Assembly (NCBI GenBank): GCA_949126835.1
Contig: OX421509.1
Coordinates: 12,800,420 to 12,864,419, forward strand
Source: Anisus vortex
Lineage: Eukaryota; Mollusca; Gastropoda; Planorbidae
DNA: 64,000 bases
Direction of reading: 5' to 3'
Shown: positions 42,070-55,045 of the stretch, piece by piece
Numbering within the stretch: the stretch's first letter is position 1
Layout: every line of letters starts with the position of its first letter
Notes under the pieces: model-generated
Databases searched by the model: none
Seen by the model: only the letters and a program-made list of their open reading frames with translations
Told to the model about the DNA's origin: nothing
Made by a program: the position numbers and the translations under genes

Positions 42070-43626
42070 CAGGGGTCTCCAAACTTTTCAGCCCGAGGGC
42101 CGCATTAACTATCAAACAGCAGTTCGGGGGCCGACTTGAGATACGAATAAAAAAGAATCAAAACATGGATGTTGTTTTTAATTATTTATTTAATATTATT
42201 GTATTCAGTTAATATTTAATACCAATTTTTTACACTACCCATGAACACCTGTATGGAAATGCAGATAAATTATTTCATGGATGCCAAAAAAAACAGACAT
42301 TTCTGGCTTAAGATTTTATGTCCCTAACATCAACAGTGACCTGAGATTATCATCGGACAAGTTGGTTCTCAAATTGTTCCTCACGTAGGTATGTTGTTCC
42401 AATGATTAAAAGGTACATTGATGCATACGTTTTGACATTAGGTAAGTCTAGCTAGGGCAAAAACTGGTAAAAACCCACCAGTTCTTCTTTGAACTTGTCC
42501 TTAAGGAGGTCATTTGCTTGCAACTCAATGACCTCCAATTGCAGTTCATCTGGGCAACTGGCCACATCTGTTTCAAATGGGGTTTGAAACAGGCTCACTT
42601 TTTCTGCCTTTGAATCATAGTCAGAAAACTGCTCCTGATCTCGCATGCAAAACTGACGCAGGGAACTCAGCTGTTGGTTCAGTCATGACGCTGAAGACCT
42701 TGCACTGCTGAAAGTGCGTCAAGTTGTACTTGTTCCGAATACAAGACAAGTTGGGATCTAAAATCTAAAGGCCCTTAGGTGGATGTATAGATCAGAAGCT
42801 AGATTTTCCTCTCATTGTAGTTTTAGGCTCAGAAAATGTAAATTACTAGTTGAGACTAATTTCCATACCCACTCTTCATCAGACAGTAATGGCTGTGGCT
42901 TGCCTTTACTTTCTAGGAAGTCTAATGTTTCCTTTCTTAACTTAAATACTCTGCTCTGAACCTAGCCATCTTATAAGTGCTGTGTAATATGGTAAATCTT
43001 GCAATTCTGTGTCTGTATCTTTCAACATGTCTCTGAACTGTCTATGGTTGAGCCCGTGTGGCCTTCTTAAGATCACCATCTTCATCAAAGGATTTAGTAC
43101 ACTTCTAATGTCCAAATATTTAGCACACAAAGCTTGCTGGTGAATAATACAGTGTAGAAACATTGGCTGTGGAATGTTTTTAACTTTACACATCTGCTTC
43201 ACTGTACAACAAAGTATCTCTATATGCCACTGTTATTTCCTACATCAACAGTCAGGCAACTGAGGCTAATCCAGTCCAAGTTATAATCTGCAAATGTCAT
43301 TGAATATATGCTGTCCATTAACAGTACCATACTCCACAACTAGATAGCGTTATATCCTCTCATTGATTGTAGATGGAGTTTGAAAAAGTAAGCAGCGAAT
43401 AAGATTTCGACAATGTAGTGATCGGTTGGAAAACATAACGACTACTGCGCATCTCTAATTTAATTCGGTAAAAACATAACTTCCATGTAAGTAGGCGGCG
43501 GCTAATCTTGGCAGGATATAGATAAATTTCTGTAATATTTTTCGCAGCTGAAAAGGTCTCCGCGGGCCGCATAAGAGGTCTCCGCGGGCCGCATGCGGCC
43601 CGCGGGACGTAGTTTGGAGACCCCTG
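42070..43626 (-). mobile_element. nested hAT element, GTF2IRD2-like, 1557 bp
   Basis: Ends CAGGGGTCTCCAAACT (42070) and AGTTTGGAGACCCCTG (to 43626) are inverted repeats. The flanks ATCTAGTC (42062-42069) and ATCTAGAC (43627-43634) match at 7 of 8 bases. Minus-strand frames at 43202-42942 (FLHCIIHQQALCAKYLD; RPHGLNHRQFRDMLKD; DLPYYTALIRWL) and 42646-42452 (DYDSKAEKVSLFQTPFETDV) fit the transposase family from which vertebrate GTF2IRD2 derived its C-terminus. Stops and deletions make it inactive. Confidence 0.85.
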
Positions 43627-43914
43627 ATCTAGACTATAGCCTATGAAACTACAGGGTCCAAAAAAAGCTACATTAAGGGATTGCGCTAAAAAAAAGTTTG
43701 TAAAACTCCGGAGGCACGAGTAGGCCTATACAAATTACCGGGCCACGAAAGCAAAAAACTGGGGAAACCCTGACCTAAAAATAAATATAGAATCACACAT
43801 GCGTTTTATTTCGCCTTTTTAATTTTCATGAAAGAAAAAAGTTGATCATTTATAGTTTCCCAAAACTTAAATTGGCCGATAGCCGGCACTCTAAACTCTT
43901 GCACCCAAGCAGAA

Positions 43915-44090
43915 TAGCCTACCCCTTCGCTTTTTTACTCGGAGCAGAATCGGAAGCTTCTTCTTCATCTGTTTCATGATTTCGTGCACGCTGTGTAAGT
44001 TTGCTGTCAACCATACTTTTGATCGCCGAATTTGGATATTTGCGAGAGAGGAAAAAAAGGATATCAGGTCAAGGTCGCCGCGCCGTGTAA
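43915..44090 (-). pseudogene. second copy of the hAT transposase N-terminus
   Basis: This matches 41600-41745 over the AAAAAAGGATATCAGGTCAA and CGGAAGCTTCTTC regions. Unlike the other copy it keeps an intact start: MVDSKLTQRARNHETDEEEA followed by SDSAPSKKAKG-stop. It lies on the far side of the nested element. Confidence 0.7.
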
Positions 44091-44332
44091 CAAGTTAGGT
44101 ATGGAAACAGAGGATATCCATTTTCGACCAATCAAAACATCGGTTTTATGTAACTGCGGTTTAGTGATCGTCTAATTACCGAAAAGAATAGAAATAAAAC
44201 GAAAAATTGCGAAATCATATTTTTTTATTCAAGAAGTCGTATTTTTAAGACGCTCGGTGTAACAGCCGTATTTTGTATCCTAAAGCGTACGAAAATACGC
44301 CCAAAGCGTACGGGTAGGCAGGTCTGTATTAC

Positions 44333-46512
44333 GTCCCTTTGATTTGTTTATTTTATTTTTTTTTTTTAATCCCCATAATATCAAACGCACACACACACAC
44401 TCCGTGTACCACGCACTTCTAGGTTAGTTTCTAGGCTAGGGATGGGTTTGTGGTATTTTTTAATGTTTAGTAGCGGTTATGTTACAGGGTAGGGAGAGTT
44501 TTTTATTTGGCTATACAGAGCCAACCTGGCCATATCTTGGGACAGGAAGTGTTAGCTATAGGAGACAGCATGGCGAGCAGATGTCCAGATGTCGTGATCT
44601 AGGGAATACGATTTTTTTCTTTTTTTTTTCTTTTGTGCTATTTTTTATTAAATATGATAAGAGTAATTTTTTTTTTTATTGCTTCTAAGGAATTCTGATT
44701 GAAAATTTTGGTACGTGGAGCTATTGATAGGGTCTTAATTAAGAAGCGCGGCAGACAATAATGTATTGTGTTTGATCAGCCTGTGATGTCACAATGCTTT
44801 TGAAAAAACAATACAAATTTTTAAAAATTTTGGGGAAAAAAATTTTTTTTTCATTTTTAATAATCTGTTGCTTTTCTTAAAAAACTTATCAATAGCCCCA
44901 TGCGAAATAATTTTCAGTTGGAATTTTTTAGAAACCTACTTTTCTAGAACCAGCTACACTAAAGTATTACCAAATAAAAGTTTATAAACCATAATCTTCA
45001 TTTTTAAACAGGACTTACACTTCTTACATTTACAGATGTCAGATGTGAACTGCAAATTTTCCCCAAGTGATAATCATAATGCCAAATATAACATGTCTGG
45101 CATTGACAACAAATTACTTCAGTTCAGTAGTCCTAATTATTAGGCCTAGGCCTAATCATTTAACTTAGTCTAGCCTACTTGATTTGATCAGTAAAGTATG
45201 GAGTATTGAGTACCCTGCATCCAGGGGCAGCCTATTATATTAACTACTATTAACCTATTTATATTATATAAATGTCATTATGATTATGTGAATTTACCGA
45301 TATAACTTTAAGAAAGAAGTCCCAGGTTCCAAAGTAATATTTAAACAGTTAAAATTACTATTACAGACTAGGCCTACAATGGCTACAGTTACAAGGCAAA
45401 GATAAAAATGAAACTAAACATGTAGAATGTAGGCCGAATGTTAGGCCTACTGTCGCTAAATGAGAATTGAATGTAGGCTAACTTTAGTTAACTATTAATA
45501 TTAACTAACACAATAGTCCTATATGAGCAGCTTGTTATTTCAAATAATTGTGAGAATAAAATTTATATGCAGACTTAAACTAATGTTATTTAATCGAAAA
45601 TGCTCTATGGTTGGAATTTTAAATGGAAATATACTTACACCAATGTTTATTTATTCAGTTGGCTTATGCTTCAAACAGAAACTGTACAGGGTCTAACTCA
45701 CGGACGCCATCTTAATCTTGTTTGAGTAGCCAGATAAACTTTTCAATTTTTCGTTAAGCATTATATACACACTATTTAGTAGCTATACAAATTAATTATA
45801 AAAGTTATTTGAAAATCAGAAAAACCTTAACAATAATTAATAAAGAACATTTCAGAATATTTCAATGCACTCCAATAGCCTATTGGATTTTTTTATAAAC
45901 GTAGACTACCCTTGTTCCATTGTTTAATTTTTAACTCTGAAAGGCAAAAAGGTCTCTCTCTAAATATTCAAGTCCACTATATTATTTTTATTACAAAAGA
46001 GTATTAAATCTTTAGCTTGTCAACGTTTTATTTTTCTATTAATATTATAACTGAATTTAAAAAAATACAAACAACCATAGAAAAGTGTGTCCCCAATATA
46101 AATAAAATAAAAAACACTAACAAACAAACAGTGAAAACACTTTATATTTAATACAATTTCATCCATATCATTTATAATGTCATGTCTGACATATTTCATG
46201 GTAATCATAGTCATATATGATATATGTCATATCACTTAGGCCAAGGCCTATCACAAATACAAATCTCATTGTAGTTGTAGGCTAAGCTTTAGGCCTTAGA
46301 GGCGTGGCCCTACCAACTAAACTATATGTTAATAGTCTTATATATATAATAAATTATAGTCATATTGACGAGCCACTGATGTGTACCGGTAACATAATGA
46401 CTTATTCTGCTGATATCGGTCCTAAAAATTGTTAGTCTTTGCCTTATTATTATATTATATAGGCCTATTGAATATTGGGGCAATATATATTGTATATATA
46501 TATTGTTTTGCT
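44333..46512. other. start of the copy A 5' UTR intron, the promoter and upstream DNA
   Basis: Apart from the first exon and promoter at 45639-45720, no exon is recognised. The sequence is AT-rich with T-runs near 44610 and 44850. Confidence 0.35.
45639..45720 (-). promoter_or_regulatory. PSIP1: non-coding first exon and promoter of copy A
   Basis: On the minus strand, AAGATGGCGTCCGTGAGTTA is followed by sequence ending AATAAACATTGGT and the donor GTAAGT (exon end 45639). AAGATGGCGTC is a YY1-type motif, often placed just after the transcription start in animals. The block aligns with 63167-63240, which sits at the same place relative to copy B. The acceptor lies near 39640. The exact transcription start is not known. 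Confidence 0.6.
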
Positions 46513-47833
46513 TTATAGACACCTTGTTTTTCTTTAAAATATAGACACCTTGTTTTTCTCTTAAATATTTACACCTTCTGATCGAGCACACCAGGTCTTA
46601 TCAACAGGGGGGGGGGGGGACTTGTTTTTCTGGTAAATATAGTCACCTTGTTTTTCTGGTAAATATAGGCCTAGTCACCTTGTTTTTCTTGTAAATATAG
46701 TCACCTTGTTTTTCTTGTAAATATAGACACCTTGTTTTTCTTCTAAATAAAGTCACCTTTTTTTATTGTAAATATAGACACCTTGTTATTCTTCTAAATA
46801 TAGTCACCTTGTTTTTCTTGTAAATATAGTCACCTTGTTTTTCTCGTAAATATAGTCACCTTGTTATTCTTCTAAATATAGTCACCTTTTTTTTCTTGTA
46901 CATATAGACACCTTGTTATTCTTCTAAATATAGACACCTTGTTTTTCTTGTAAATATAGTCACCTTGTTTTTCTGGTAAATATAGTCACCTTGTTTTTCT
47001 GGTAAATATAGGCCTAGTCACCTTGTTTTTCTTGTAAATATAGTCACCTTGTTTTTCTTGTAAATATAGTCACCTTGTTTTTCTTGTAAATATAGTCACC
47101 TTGTTATTCTTCTAAATATAGTCACTTTTTTTTATTGTAAATATAGACACCTTGTTATTTTTCTAAATATAGTCACCTTGTTTTTCTTGTAAATATATAG
47201 ACACCTTGTTTTTCTTGTAAATATATAGACACCTTGTTTTTCTTGTAAATATAGTCACCTTGTTTTTCTTGTAAATATAGACACCTTGTTTTTCTTGTAA
47301 ATATAGACACCTTGTTATTCTTTCAAATATAGTCACCTTGTTTTTCTTGTAAATATAGACACCTTGTTTTTCTTGTAAACATAGTCACCTTGTTTTTTTG
47401 TAAATATAGTCACCTTGTTTTTTTTTTCTAAATATAGTCACCTTGTTTTTCCTTTAAATATAGACACCTTGTTTTTCTTGTAAATATAGTCACCTTGTTT
47501 TTCTTGTAAATATAGACACCTTGTTATTCTTGTAAATATAGACACCTTGTTATTCTTCTAAATATAGTCACCTTGTTTTTCTTGTAAATATAGTCACCTT
47601 GTTTTTCTTCTAAATACAGTCACCTTGTTTTTCTTGTAAATATAGACACCTTGTTATTCTTCTAAATATAGTCACCTTATTTTTCTTTTAAATATAGACA
47701 CCTTGTTTTTCTTGTAAATATAGTCACCTTGTTTTTCTTTTAAATATAGACACCTTGTTATTCTTGTAAATATAGTCACCTTGTTTTTCTTTTAAATATA
47801 TAAACACTTAGTTTTTCTTGTAAATATACCTTG
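46513..47833. repeat. 26-bp minisatellite, about 48 copies
   Basis: The unit is TAGTCACCTTGTTTTTCTTG plus TAAATA. Variants swap GTCACC for GACACC and TTGTAAA for TTCTAAA. Near the start it is broken by a G13 run at 46607-46619. A longer pattern with GGTAAATATAGGCCTAGTCA occurs at about 46629-46680 and again at 46973-47023, roughly 344 bp or 13 units apart. No reading frame runs through because 26 is not a multiple of three. Confidence 0.95.
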
Positions 47834-49004
47834 TGAAAAAATGCAGCCCCTTTGCAAAATCAAAATTCCTGTAGGCCTATTACTCATAGCAAGTCACACT
47901 TATCTGGTCCTCTTCCAATACTATATGCTAACTGTTCTCAAATTGAGAAAACATCTTGCAAAGGCCTTCTACTTTCCACTAAGCTTGGAAACAATAGTTT
48001 TTTTAATTGGAAGAAAGTATTGTCTTGTCAAAAATATTTTGGTTCATGCTAAGGTCAATAAAAAATACATTGTTTTTGAATGCTTCACCAAAAAAAAAAA
48101 GAATTTTTTTCAGCAGAAGCCATTAAAATCCTCAGATTAGGTAGGTCTTGTGCTTTTATCATAACTCTGGATATCATGAAGTTGCCTGTATAGAAGATAT
48201 ATCTTGTAAGTTTGTGTTGCTTTCATTAAGTTCCATATGAAAATGTTTTTGTAGCATTACCTCTTCTTCATTTATAATAGTATAAATTTGTGGGGCTTTC
48301 TTTTAAGAATGTTGTGGCATTATTCTAGTGTTTTTTTCAATGTTTTTCTTGACTTCAGTTTTCATCATTTTGATTAGAGAGGGTAGGCTTGTCTGCATAA
48401 GATTCATATTCTAGTTATGGTCTAACCTGTTAAATAGCATAATAATTATGTTTGTTTTTTTTGTTGTATGTGTAAAATGGTTTAATTAATGCTGATTACA
48501 CTTTTTTTTTTTCTGAATGTAAGCTACTCCAGTTTCCCACTAGGCCCTATGTGCTTCATCTATATCTTTTTTTGCTATATTTCAGTATTGCTCTGACTGG
48601 TGCATCACATATTGTCCTATATTATACCGGTAGGCCTACTATATAGATACAATCTTCTTATTTCTTACTTTTTTTCAGAACATGTATCATCATTATCATA
48701 ACGAGTTGATTTTAGTGTCCTATATGATATGCAATCATATGTAAATATCCTTGCCTTTGATTTTCATAGAGGTGTTGTATTTTGCAAGTAACCTTACTTT
48801 TGTTCAGAGTAATTCAGTATTGTCTCTAGAACGAGTAGATTTAAGTGTCCTATATACTATTCAATTACCCTAGTAGGGTCCTTAAACAGTAAGAGCATAG
48901 CCAACTGCAGACACTTCAGACAGACTGTACTAGTCGTATATTTTACACTAGGCTTGTTTTTTTTAAATATTTATCTAGATGGATTTTCATTTAGGAACCT
49001 GGTA

Positions 49005-49195
49005 AGCATGTACATACATAGTAATAAAGTTTTTTGCATTGGTGCCAGAAAATTGGCTTAGTTATCCAAGTAAATTTTTATGGCCTGACTATAAGGACAC
49101 TGCAAGAATTACAAAAGCTGCAAGGAATAAAGCTGAGCCAGCGAGACAACCTGGAAGGAGTATGAATGTACTGGATTATATAGATCAGGAATGAA
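49005..49195 (+). pseudogene. possible remnant exon, DUF4806-associated N-terminal type
   Basis: The frame KFFALVPENWLSYPSKFLWP, then DYKDTARITKAARNKAEPAR, ends in TGA at 49193-49195. The order V(P)xNWL, WPxY, then xIxKAxxxKxEP is typical of uncharacterised invertebrate proteins that often carry a C-terminal DUF4806. No upstream ATG and no clear splice borders are seen. Family placement is from memory of the motif order only. Confidence 0.35.
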
Positions 49196-49343
49196 AAAGT
49201 AATTAGTTGTGAAATATTGAATTATATAAACATTTCTTTGCACTTTTGCAAAAAAAATTTTTTTTTAATTCTTATTTTGAAAATTACAAGTGTACACTGA
49301 AGCAAGTAATAAAAAAAATGTTGAGAAGGCCAGAAATTCAAGC

Positions 49344-49520
49344 TTTCAGAGCAGCTAAGCGAGCTGGGGACAGCTTCCTCTAGCAACGAAGAAGAGGGCG
49401 ATGCAACAAGGCGAAGCAAAAGAAGAAGGCAGCCATTAAAGTTTGCAGGATGCTTTGAATTTATCAGACAAGAAATAATGTTTGTGTCAAACTCTTTTTC
49501 AGAACAGTTTAAATTTTTTT
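49344..49520 (+). pseudogene. possible second exon of the same remnant
   Basis: The plus-strand frame KLSEQLSELGTASSSNEEEG followed by DATRRSKRRRQPLKFAG runs open to about 49520. In the family suggested for 49005-49195, an acidic/Ser patch followed by a basic K/R-R patch comes next. An acceptor-like TTCAAG or CTTTCAG precedes it. A further short frame with acceptor TTTTTAG lies at 49702-49790. Confidence 0.3.
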
Positions 49521-49799
49521 TTTAAAGAAAATACATTAATTAATATACATTTTATGAAGCTATGGTGCCGGGTATAGTTATTAAAAATCTTTGGATCCAC
49601 AGCATTTATGAACTTATTCATAATAAAAAAAATTATATTAACCGTGTTTTAATCAGTCTAAATATTTGAAATGATATTTTATGCATTTACAATTGTTTTT
49701 AGATGCAGTAAGAAGATGCCACACACAAGCAACAGAGGAAGAACTAAAGAAGTAAATCTGAAGATGGTTCCATTGCATTGCGGTTAGGGATGGTGGCAG

Positions 49800-51824
49800 G
49801 CAACGAAGAATCAAAGAAGCAGTGCAAACTATTATATAAATATAAGAAAAAGAAATATTTAAATTTAAAATAAATTAACATTTTTGTACAACATTTTGTT
49901 CTCACATTATTTCATTGTTTACCTGTATGTAAAGTTGTCTGTATTGTATGTTTATGAAATACTGAAAGTAAAATATTAAGCATGCTAAATTTATATAATG
50001 AATGAAAGTCTTACATCCTAGACCGAAGCAATAGAAGTTATATTAAATGCACATTTTTTGAACCAATTTAAACTATAACTTGGTGAAGTATTAAAAAAAT
50101 ATATATATTTGTGTATAATAGACAGAACTATTTCAATTTGCAAAGTAAAATGATTCTTTAAATAAAGGATTGTGTCAAATACTTATTATTTTGTTACCAA
50201 TAGTGTGAATGGTTACCATGTAAATAATATCAAGTGCACAAACTGATATAGTCTAATTGCTTCTAGCTTCTTCCAACAGCAGTTGTTTTTAATTGATTGT
50301 ATTACTAATGTAAATTGATCCTAAATAATATTTAGAATCAGCAGCCCATTTTGTTTTCCTTGTATATGAATTATTTATATGAATATTATTTATCTTTCAA
50401 ACCTGATAGTTGATAGTAGAAATTTGGTACCATGTAAAAATATATCAATTTCATTTATTTTTAAAATATTCAATTACATTTGTTTGATAATTAAAAATAT
50501 CATCATTTAAAATGTTTGAAAATAAAACATCTAATCTCTACCTTTGTAATGGTTATTTTCCAGCACACGTTTTGTCAATGGCAGAGTAAATTTATATGTT
50601 CTATTTTATTACCGGTACTAGTTTTTATTTCTGTCAAAACGACGGGAAAAACGAATGACTGCAATATGTTTTGTTAATAAAAAAATAAAAACAATCAAAA
50701 AGAAAAAAAAACAAAGAAAAAATAAGTAACAATTGAAAATTAAAGATTTCACAGTAAGGAAAGACCAAATTACACATAATTTGAATGCATTTTTAAAGGG
50801 ACATTACTCTGAATACTTAGTAAATGGCGCTCCAGTTTATAGCCTTAACATAATTAGTAATAACATTTATCATTTATTAAGCAATATAGCTGATATAATA
50901 AAATTTTCTTTTGGAGGATGTTTCCAATTTAAGTGTATAACTTTTGTTAAAATCCGTTAAACCGCATATAGAAAACAAATAAATATATACAGTATATAAA
51001 AACATTAACTCACAGTAATTATACATAATATTAATAATTTTGTTTATTGAATTGATAGTATTATTGTTAGTTTAATGTTCAGGAATTAATAAAAAGACTA
51101 AAAAAATAAAAACAAAATACAGAAATAAACGTTCTCGCTCTTTTTCTTTCTTAACAAAACACATTGTAATCATTTGTTTCTCCATCATTTTGACGGGCTT
51201 AACCACTAGTATATTAATAATTACAGAAGAGATAAGAAGAAACACTAACAGTCATCTTGCAATTTATTCAAAGTTTTTCTTATTATTATTAATTATTAAG
51301 TTAACAATGTTTCTTACATAAAAATGAAAATGCCCTTATTGACAACAAAAGCAAAACATCGAGTATAACTGCTGCTGTAAATGAGATGAGAATCTAGAGA
51401 AAGTGCTGCTGTAAATGAGATGAGAATCTAGAGAAAGCGCTCATGTAAATGAGATGAGAATCTAGAGAAAAATGTTTCAGACTTGGCACACTACTAAGAA
51501 AAAATGTGTGTGTTCAATATTTCAAAGCAGTTGTTTAAACATGAACTATATTTTTATACTGGTCCAATGTTAAATGTACATCCAACAATGGATCCCTGGC
51601 CAAAAGTATTTGAGGAGGGGGGGGGCATATTCCGTAGTTAGTTGTCCGACAGGATTTATTATACACGTGGAGCTGGAATGAATTTATAACCATTCAATGT
51701 CGTACAAATATTGAGTAGTGATGTGGACAATTTATATTTACTCTTACAAAAAAAGTGTAAGAAAAATAGCCTTCATTTTTTCACCGGAAAATTATTAGAA
51801 AATTCTATCAATATATAACTATAT
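49800..51824. other. AT-rich DNA without recognised genes
   Basis: No splice-flanked exons on either strand. It contains the 34-bp repeat at 51371-51471. Confidence 0.4.
51371..51471. repeat. 34-bp tandem repeat, three copies
   Basis: GCTGCTGTAAATGAGATGAG plus AATCTAGAGAAAGT begins at 51371, 51405 and 51439. The third copy starts GCTCATGTAA. Confidence 0.9.
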
Positions 51825-52103
51825 GTAAAGTATCTCGTTGGACCAATTTGATCAATAGGGCCGGTGAAGCAGCGTTCACCAGTTTTTGGGGCCAGGGCAT
51901 TCTAGGGGATTGTGTGGCCAGCACAATGATCAGCCGCCTTTAGTTTACCCCAAATAAAGTCAGGTACCCATCAGAGCTGGGTAGCCAGGGTAGACTCAGG
52001 AACACCCACCAGACCCGGAAACAAATCCTAGCCTTCACCAGGATTCAAACCCAGGACCTTTGGTACACCAGATGAACGTGCTGCCGCTTGGCCAACATGC
52101 CCC
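51825..52103 (-). mobile_element. full-length SINE family A
   Basis: On the minus strand: head GGCATGTTGGCCAAGCGGCA, box-B-like GGGTTTGAATCC, body, and end AGATACTTTACAT. It contains a small duplication, GCTGGGTAGCCAGGGTAGAC. Confidence 0.85.
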
Positions 52104-55045
52104 TTCAATATTACTAAAAGTTACTAAAAGCTTCATGAATCCTAACGTTCCACAAAATTAATCCAAGATCCATACTTTAAAATCATTCTCAATTTTTTTT
52201 CACAAACTGAACACAAAATTCACAAACCAATTTACATGGGAAGGTGTGAAATATTTTAATGTCAAAATAAATAAAAATGGTTGTCAATGTTTTATATGTA
52301 CCAATTTAATATTTTTTAATATTTCACCATGATGGAACTTCATAATTTAATTACATAGCTTTGCACTTTAAAAAAAAAATCACAAACTTCACTGAACTTA
52401 AAAAATCCTGTTAATTTTTCCTAAACTTTTCCACCCTGTATGAACCCTGTTAACCAACCAATATGTGGGACTGGTATGTGTAAATTGTCCTTAATGATTA
52501 ATGTTAACCGGTGTTGTATATAAAGTTTAGGCTAGTCCTGACTGACCAATTTAGAATTTTTTATTTGTGGATGTATTTTTCAATGCTCACAGAGCTAACA
52601 GAAAATGTTCTTAACAAATTCCAGAAAAAACAAAAATCTTAATTTACCGCAAGTTAAGGACTCTTTAAAACATCGTTACTAATTATTTGAAGACAAATAT
52701 ATTTTTAGCTACTTTGTCACAATCTTTCCTAAACTTATAAAAAGTTATTTTTACCATACTCATAGAAACACAGGGATTCAATGACAATCTTTGTAGACTA
52801 CCTACGAATTTAAAAATTGAAGATTTAAAACAATAGAATTGTATATAACAATTAACAGAAACAAAATGTGTAAGCTCACATACAAAAGAATGATTTTTTT
52901 GGCAAAGAAACAAATAAACAGCTGATTAGTTTCAACAAATGTTGATGAAATAAAAATACAATCAAGCCTTAAGGCAATAACTGATATATATATATTTAGT
53001 GATCTGATTGTTATATCCCCAAAAATTTAAATGTGACAATAACTTGAAAATACATTTTCATTGTAGAAAACTAAGTTTATATTTCAAGTCATCCTGTCTA
53101 CTAACAACTGACAATCTTAGTTTTACACTCAAGATACTTGTCGTTGACACTACCTACTGCTTTCACAGACAATAATACACCGTTATATTACTCATAAACT
53201 GGGTTGTTAGAAGATAAAAAAAACCTTGCAAATAAATAAGATTTTGACCACTTAATGTCTCAGTACTTTATTTAATAAACTTAAATGGTGACCAACTTGT
53301 GCCTTTATCTAAGACAAAAATCAATTTATTTGTTTTAAATTTTTTTTTTAAATCCTCAGTTATACTTATTACAAAATTTGCTCTTTCTTGCAACAGGATT
53401 ACATCGTCCAATAATTTGTTTTCTTTCAATCTTGTCCTTGCCCATGTAAGTCTGTTTCATTAGAAAGTTCAGCTTGAATCTTTTTTTAACTTTTCACAGT
53501 CTTTTTTTTCTTAATCTGAAAATTATTTTTAGAAAATGAAAAAAAAATACAAACAGATACAATATGGGTTTAAAATGAAGCAACAACAAATTCTTTTATT
53601 TAAATCCTTTCTATTATTGATGGTCATTTTGCAATTTTTGTGTGTAGCTAATTTTTGAACAGCTGATTAACCCAGTAACTACCATGAAGCGCAAAATGTG
53701 GCGCAAGCTGTTTTAGTAAGTCCACGAGCTGCATTTTGTGGCTCATAAAACCCTTGTATATTTATTATTTCCAAAACCAATCCAAGATTTAAAAATAATA
53801 AACCAACTTCCTTGTTTTGTATTGACTACTACCAGATTTGTTCTTTTCAACAGTAAATATCAGCATGTTTTTTTGTGTTTAAAAGTGATTTTTTTTTTGT
53901 GTGCGATATCTGGTTTAATTTTCCCATTTTTTCCCCTCAGTATTGTCACTTTACCTGTGTATAGTTTTGTGTGTGTATCTTTGTTATTTGCGAACAAAAA
54001 ATAAATTAATGAAATCTGAAGTGAGTGTTTCTAAATGGATATTTAATAGGATCTCAAAATTTCTTTTTAATTCGGATTATAATTTGCGGAAATATTAGAC
54101 TGTAAGTGAAATATTTCTTTTTTTTTTTTGTCGTTGTTATTAAATCAACATTCTTACTTTCACCATAACTTTCACACTTATTCCAGAATTTAAAAATGTT
54201 CTATTAGCATATTCTAGATAAACTTTCATTTGTGTTTATTTTCATATGTAACACATAGGGTTTTATTTATAATAAAAGCTGTAAAAAAACTAACCCATAA
54301 AAAACAAGTTTTTATTATATTCCCTTTCTTTGTAAACTAAGTTTACTATCATGTAATTAAATAATTTATAAGAAATATCTTTTGTTTTAGTCTTCTTTTT
54401 CCTATCATAATTTTTAGGGAACATTGTTTCTCAGTCTTTAATTATCACTACGGTAGTCAGGAAGCTTATGCATTCTTACTATTTCCAAAAACACAACACA
54501 AATGTAAACATGAATTAATTTTTTCCCTTCATTCACAAAGCTAGAGCACAAAGTTTGATTATGTCATAAAAATAATCTCAGCGCATCCTTTTTTTTCTAG
54601 CTTTGTGACAAAAACCATTAAAAGTTGGACCGGCATTTTCAATGTGAAACCTTAACAAACCGTTAAATTTTCAAAATAATCATATTTATAGTATAATTAT
54701 GTTTTTTTAACTGAAAATTTGATAGAATGTATTGTTAGTCGCCACAAGTCTGCTGCCCAAGTTTCAGCTCAATTGGACGACGGGAACTGGTAAAAAAATC
54801 GATGCAAAGTTTTACAAGCAAGCAGACAGATAGACATTACGAGCTAAGAGAAAGGGAGTAAAAAAGCTTTGACTGCATTAGGTCTATGTAAAAAAAAAGG
54901 TCATGAAAATGGATTGGCCATTATAGTTAATAGGGTGGAAAATGTCATGGTAATTGAGTAAAGTAAGTTTATCCAGAATGCTAAATTTATGTATAGGCCT
55001 GTGCTGAGGCACACACCAGAGCCTAACTACCACTGATATTATTCA
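52104..55045. other. AT-rich DNA without recognised genes
   Basis: No exon is recognised on either strand, including any second set of LEDGF-like exons 6-17. A repeat-like piece at about 54750-54870 (AAGTTTCAGCTCAATTGGAC; AAGCAGACAGATAGACATTA) resembles dispersed mollusc repeats. Confidence 0.35.

Larger units (their letters stand above)
40568..44326 (-). mobile_element. hAT transposon remnant (outer element), interrupted by a second hAT
   Basis: The left end CAGACCTGTCTAC (40568) and right end GGGTAGGCAGGTCTG (to 44326) are inverted repeats. TGTATTAC occurs at 40560-40567 and again at 44325-44332, overlapping the last two bases of the right end, which fits an 8-bp hAT target duplication. 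Minus-strand frames carry a BED-type zinc finger region (41599-41213: CTICHIDFLVGHGGLYDCKR and later ESHQKL) and the hAT dimerisation region (41058-40729: LGLLTIPHSSAQCERVFSCV). Between them only a short linker frame (41219-41019) remains, so the RNase-H-like catalytic core is missing. Confidence 0.8.

Noticed and set aside
47841..48140. Open frame of 99 codons after the minisatellite
   Set aside because: AT-rich, no splice signals and no recognisable motif; ends in a poly-Lys/Asn run.
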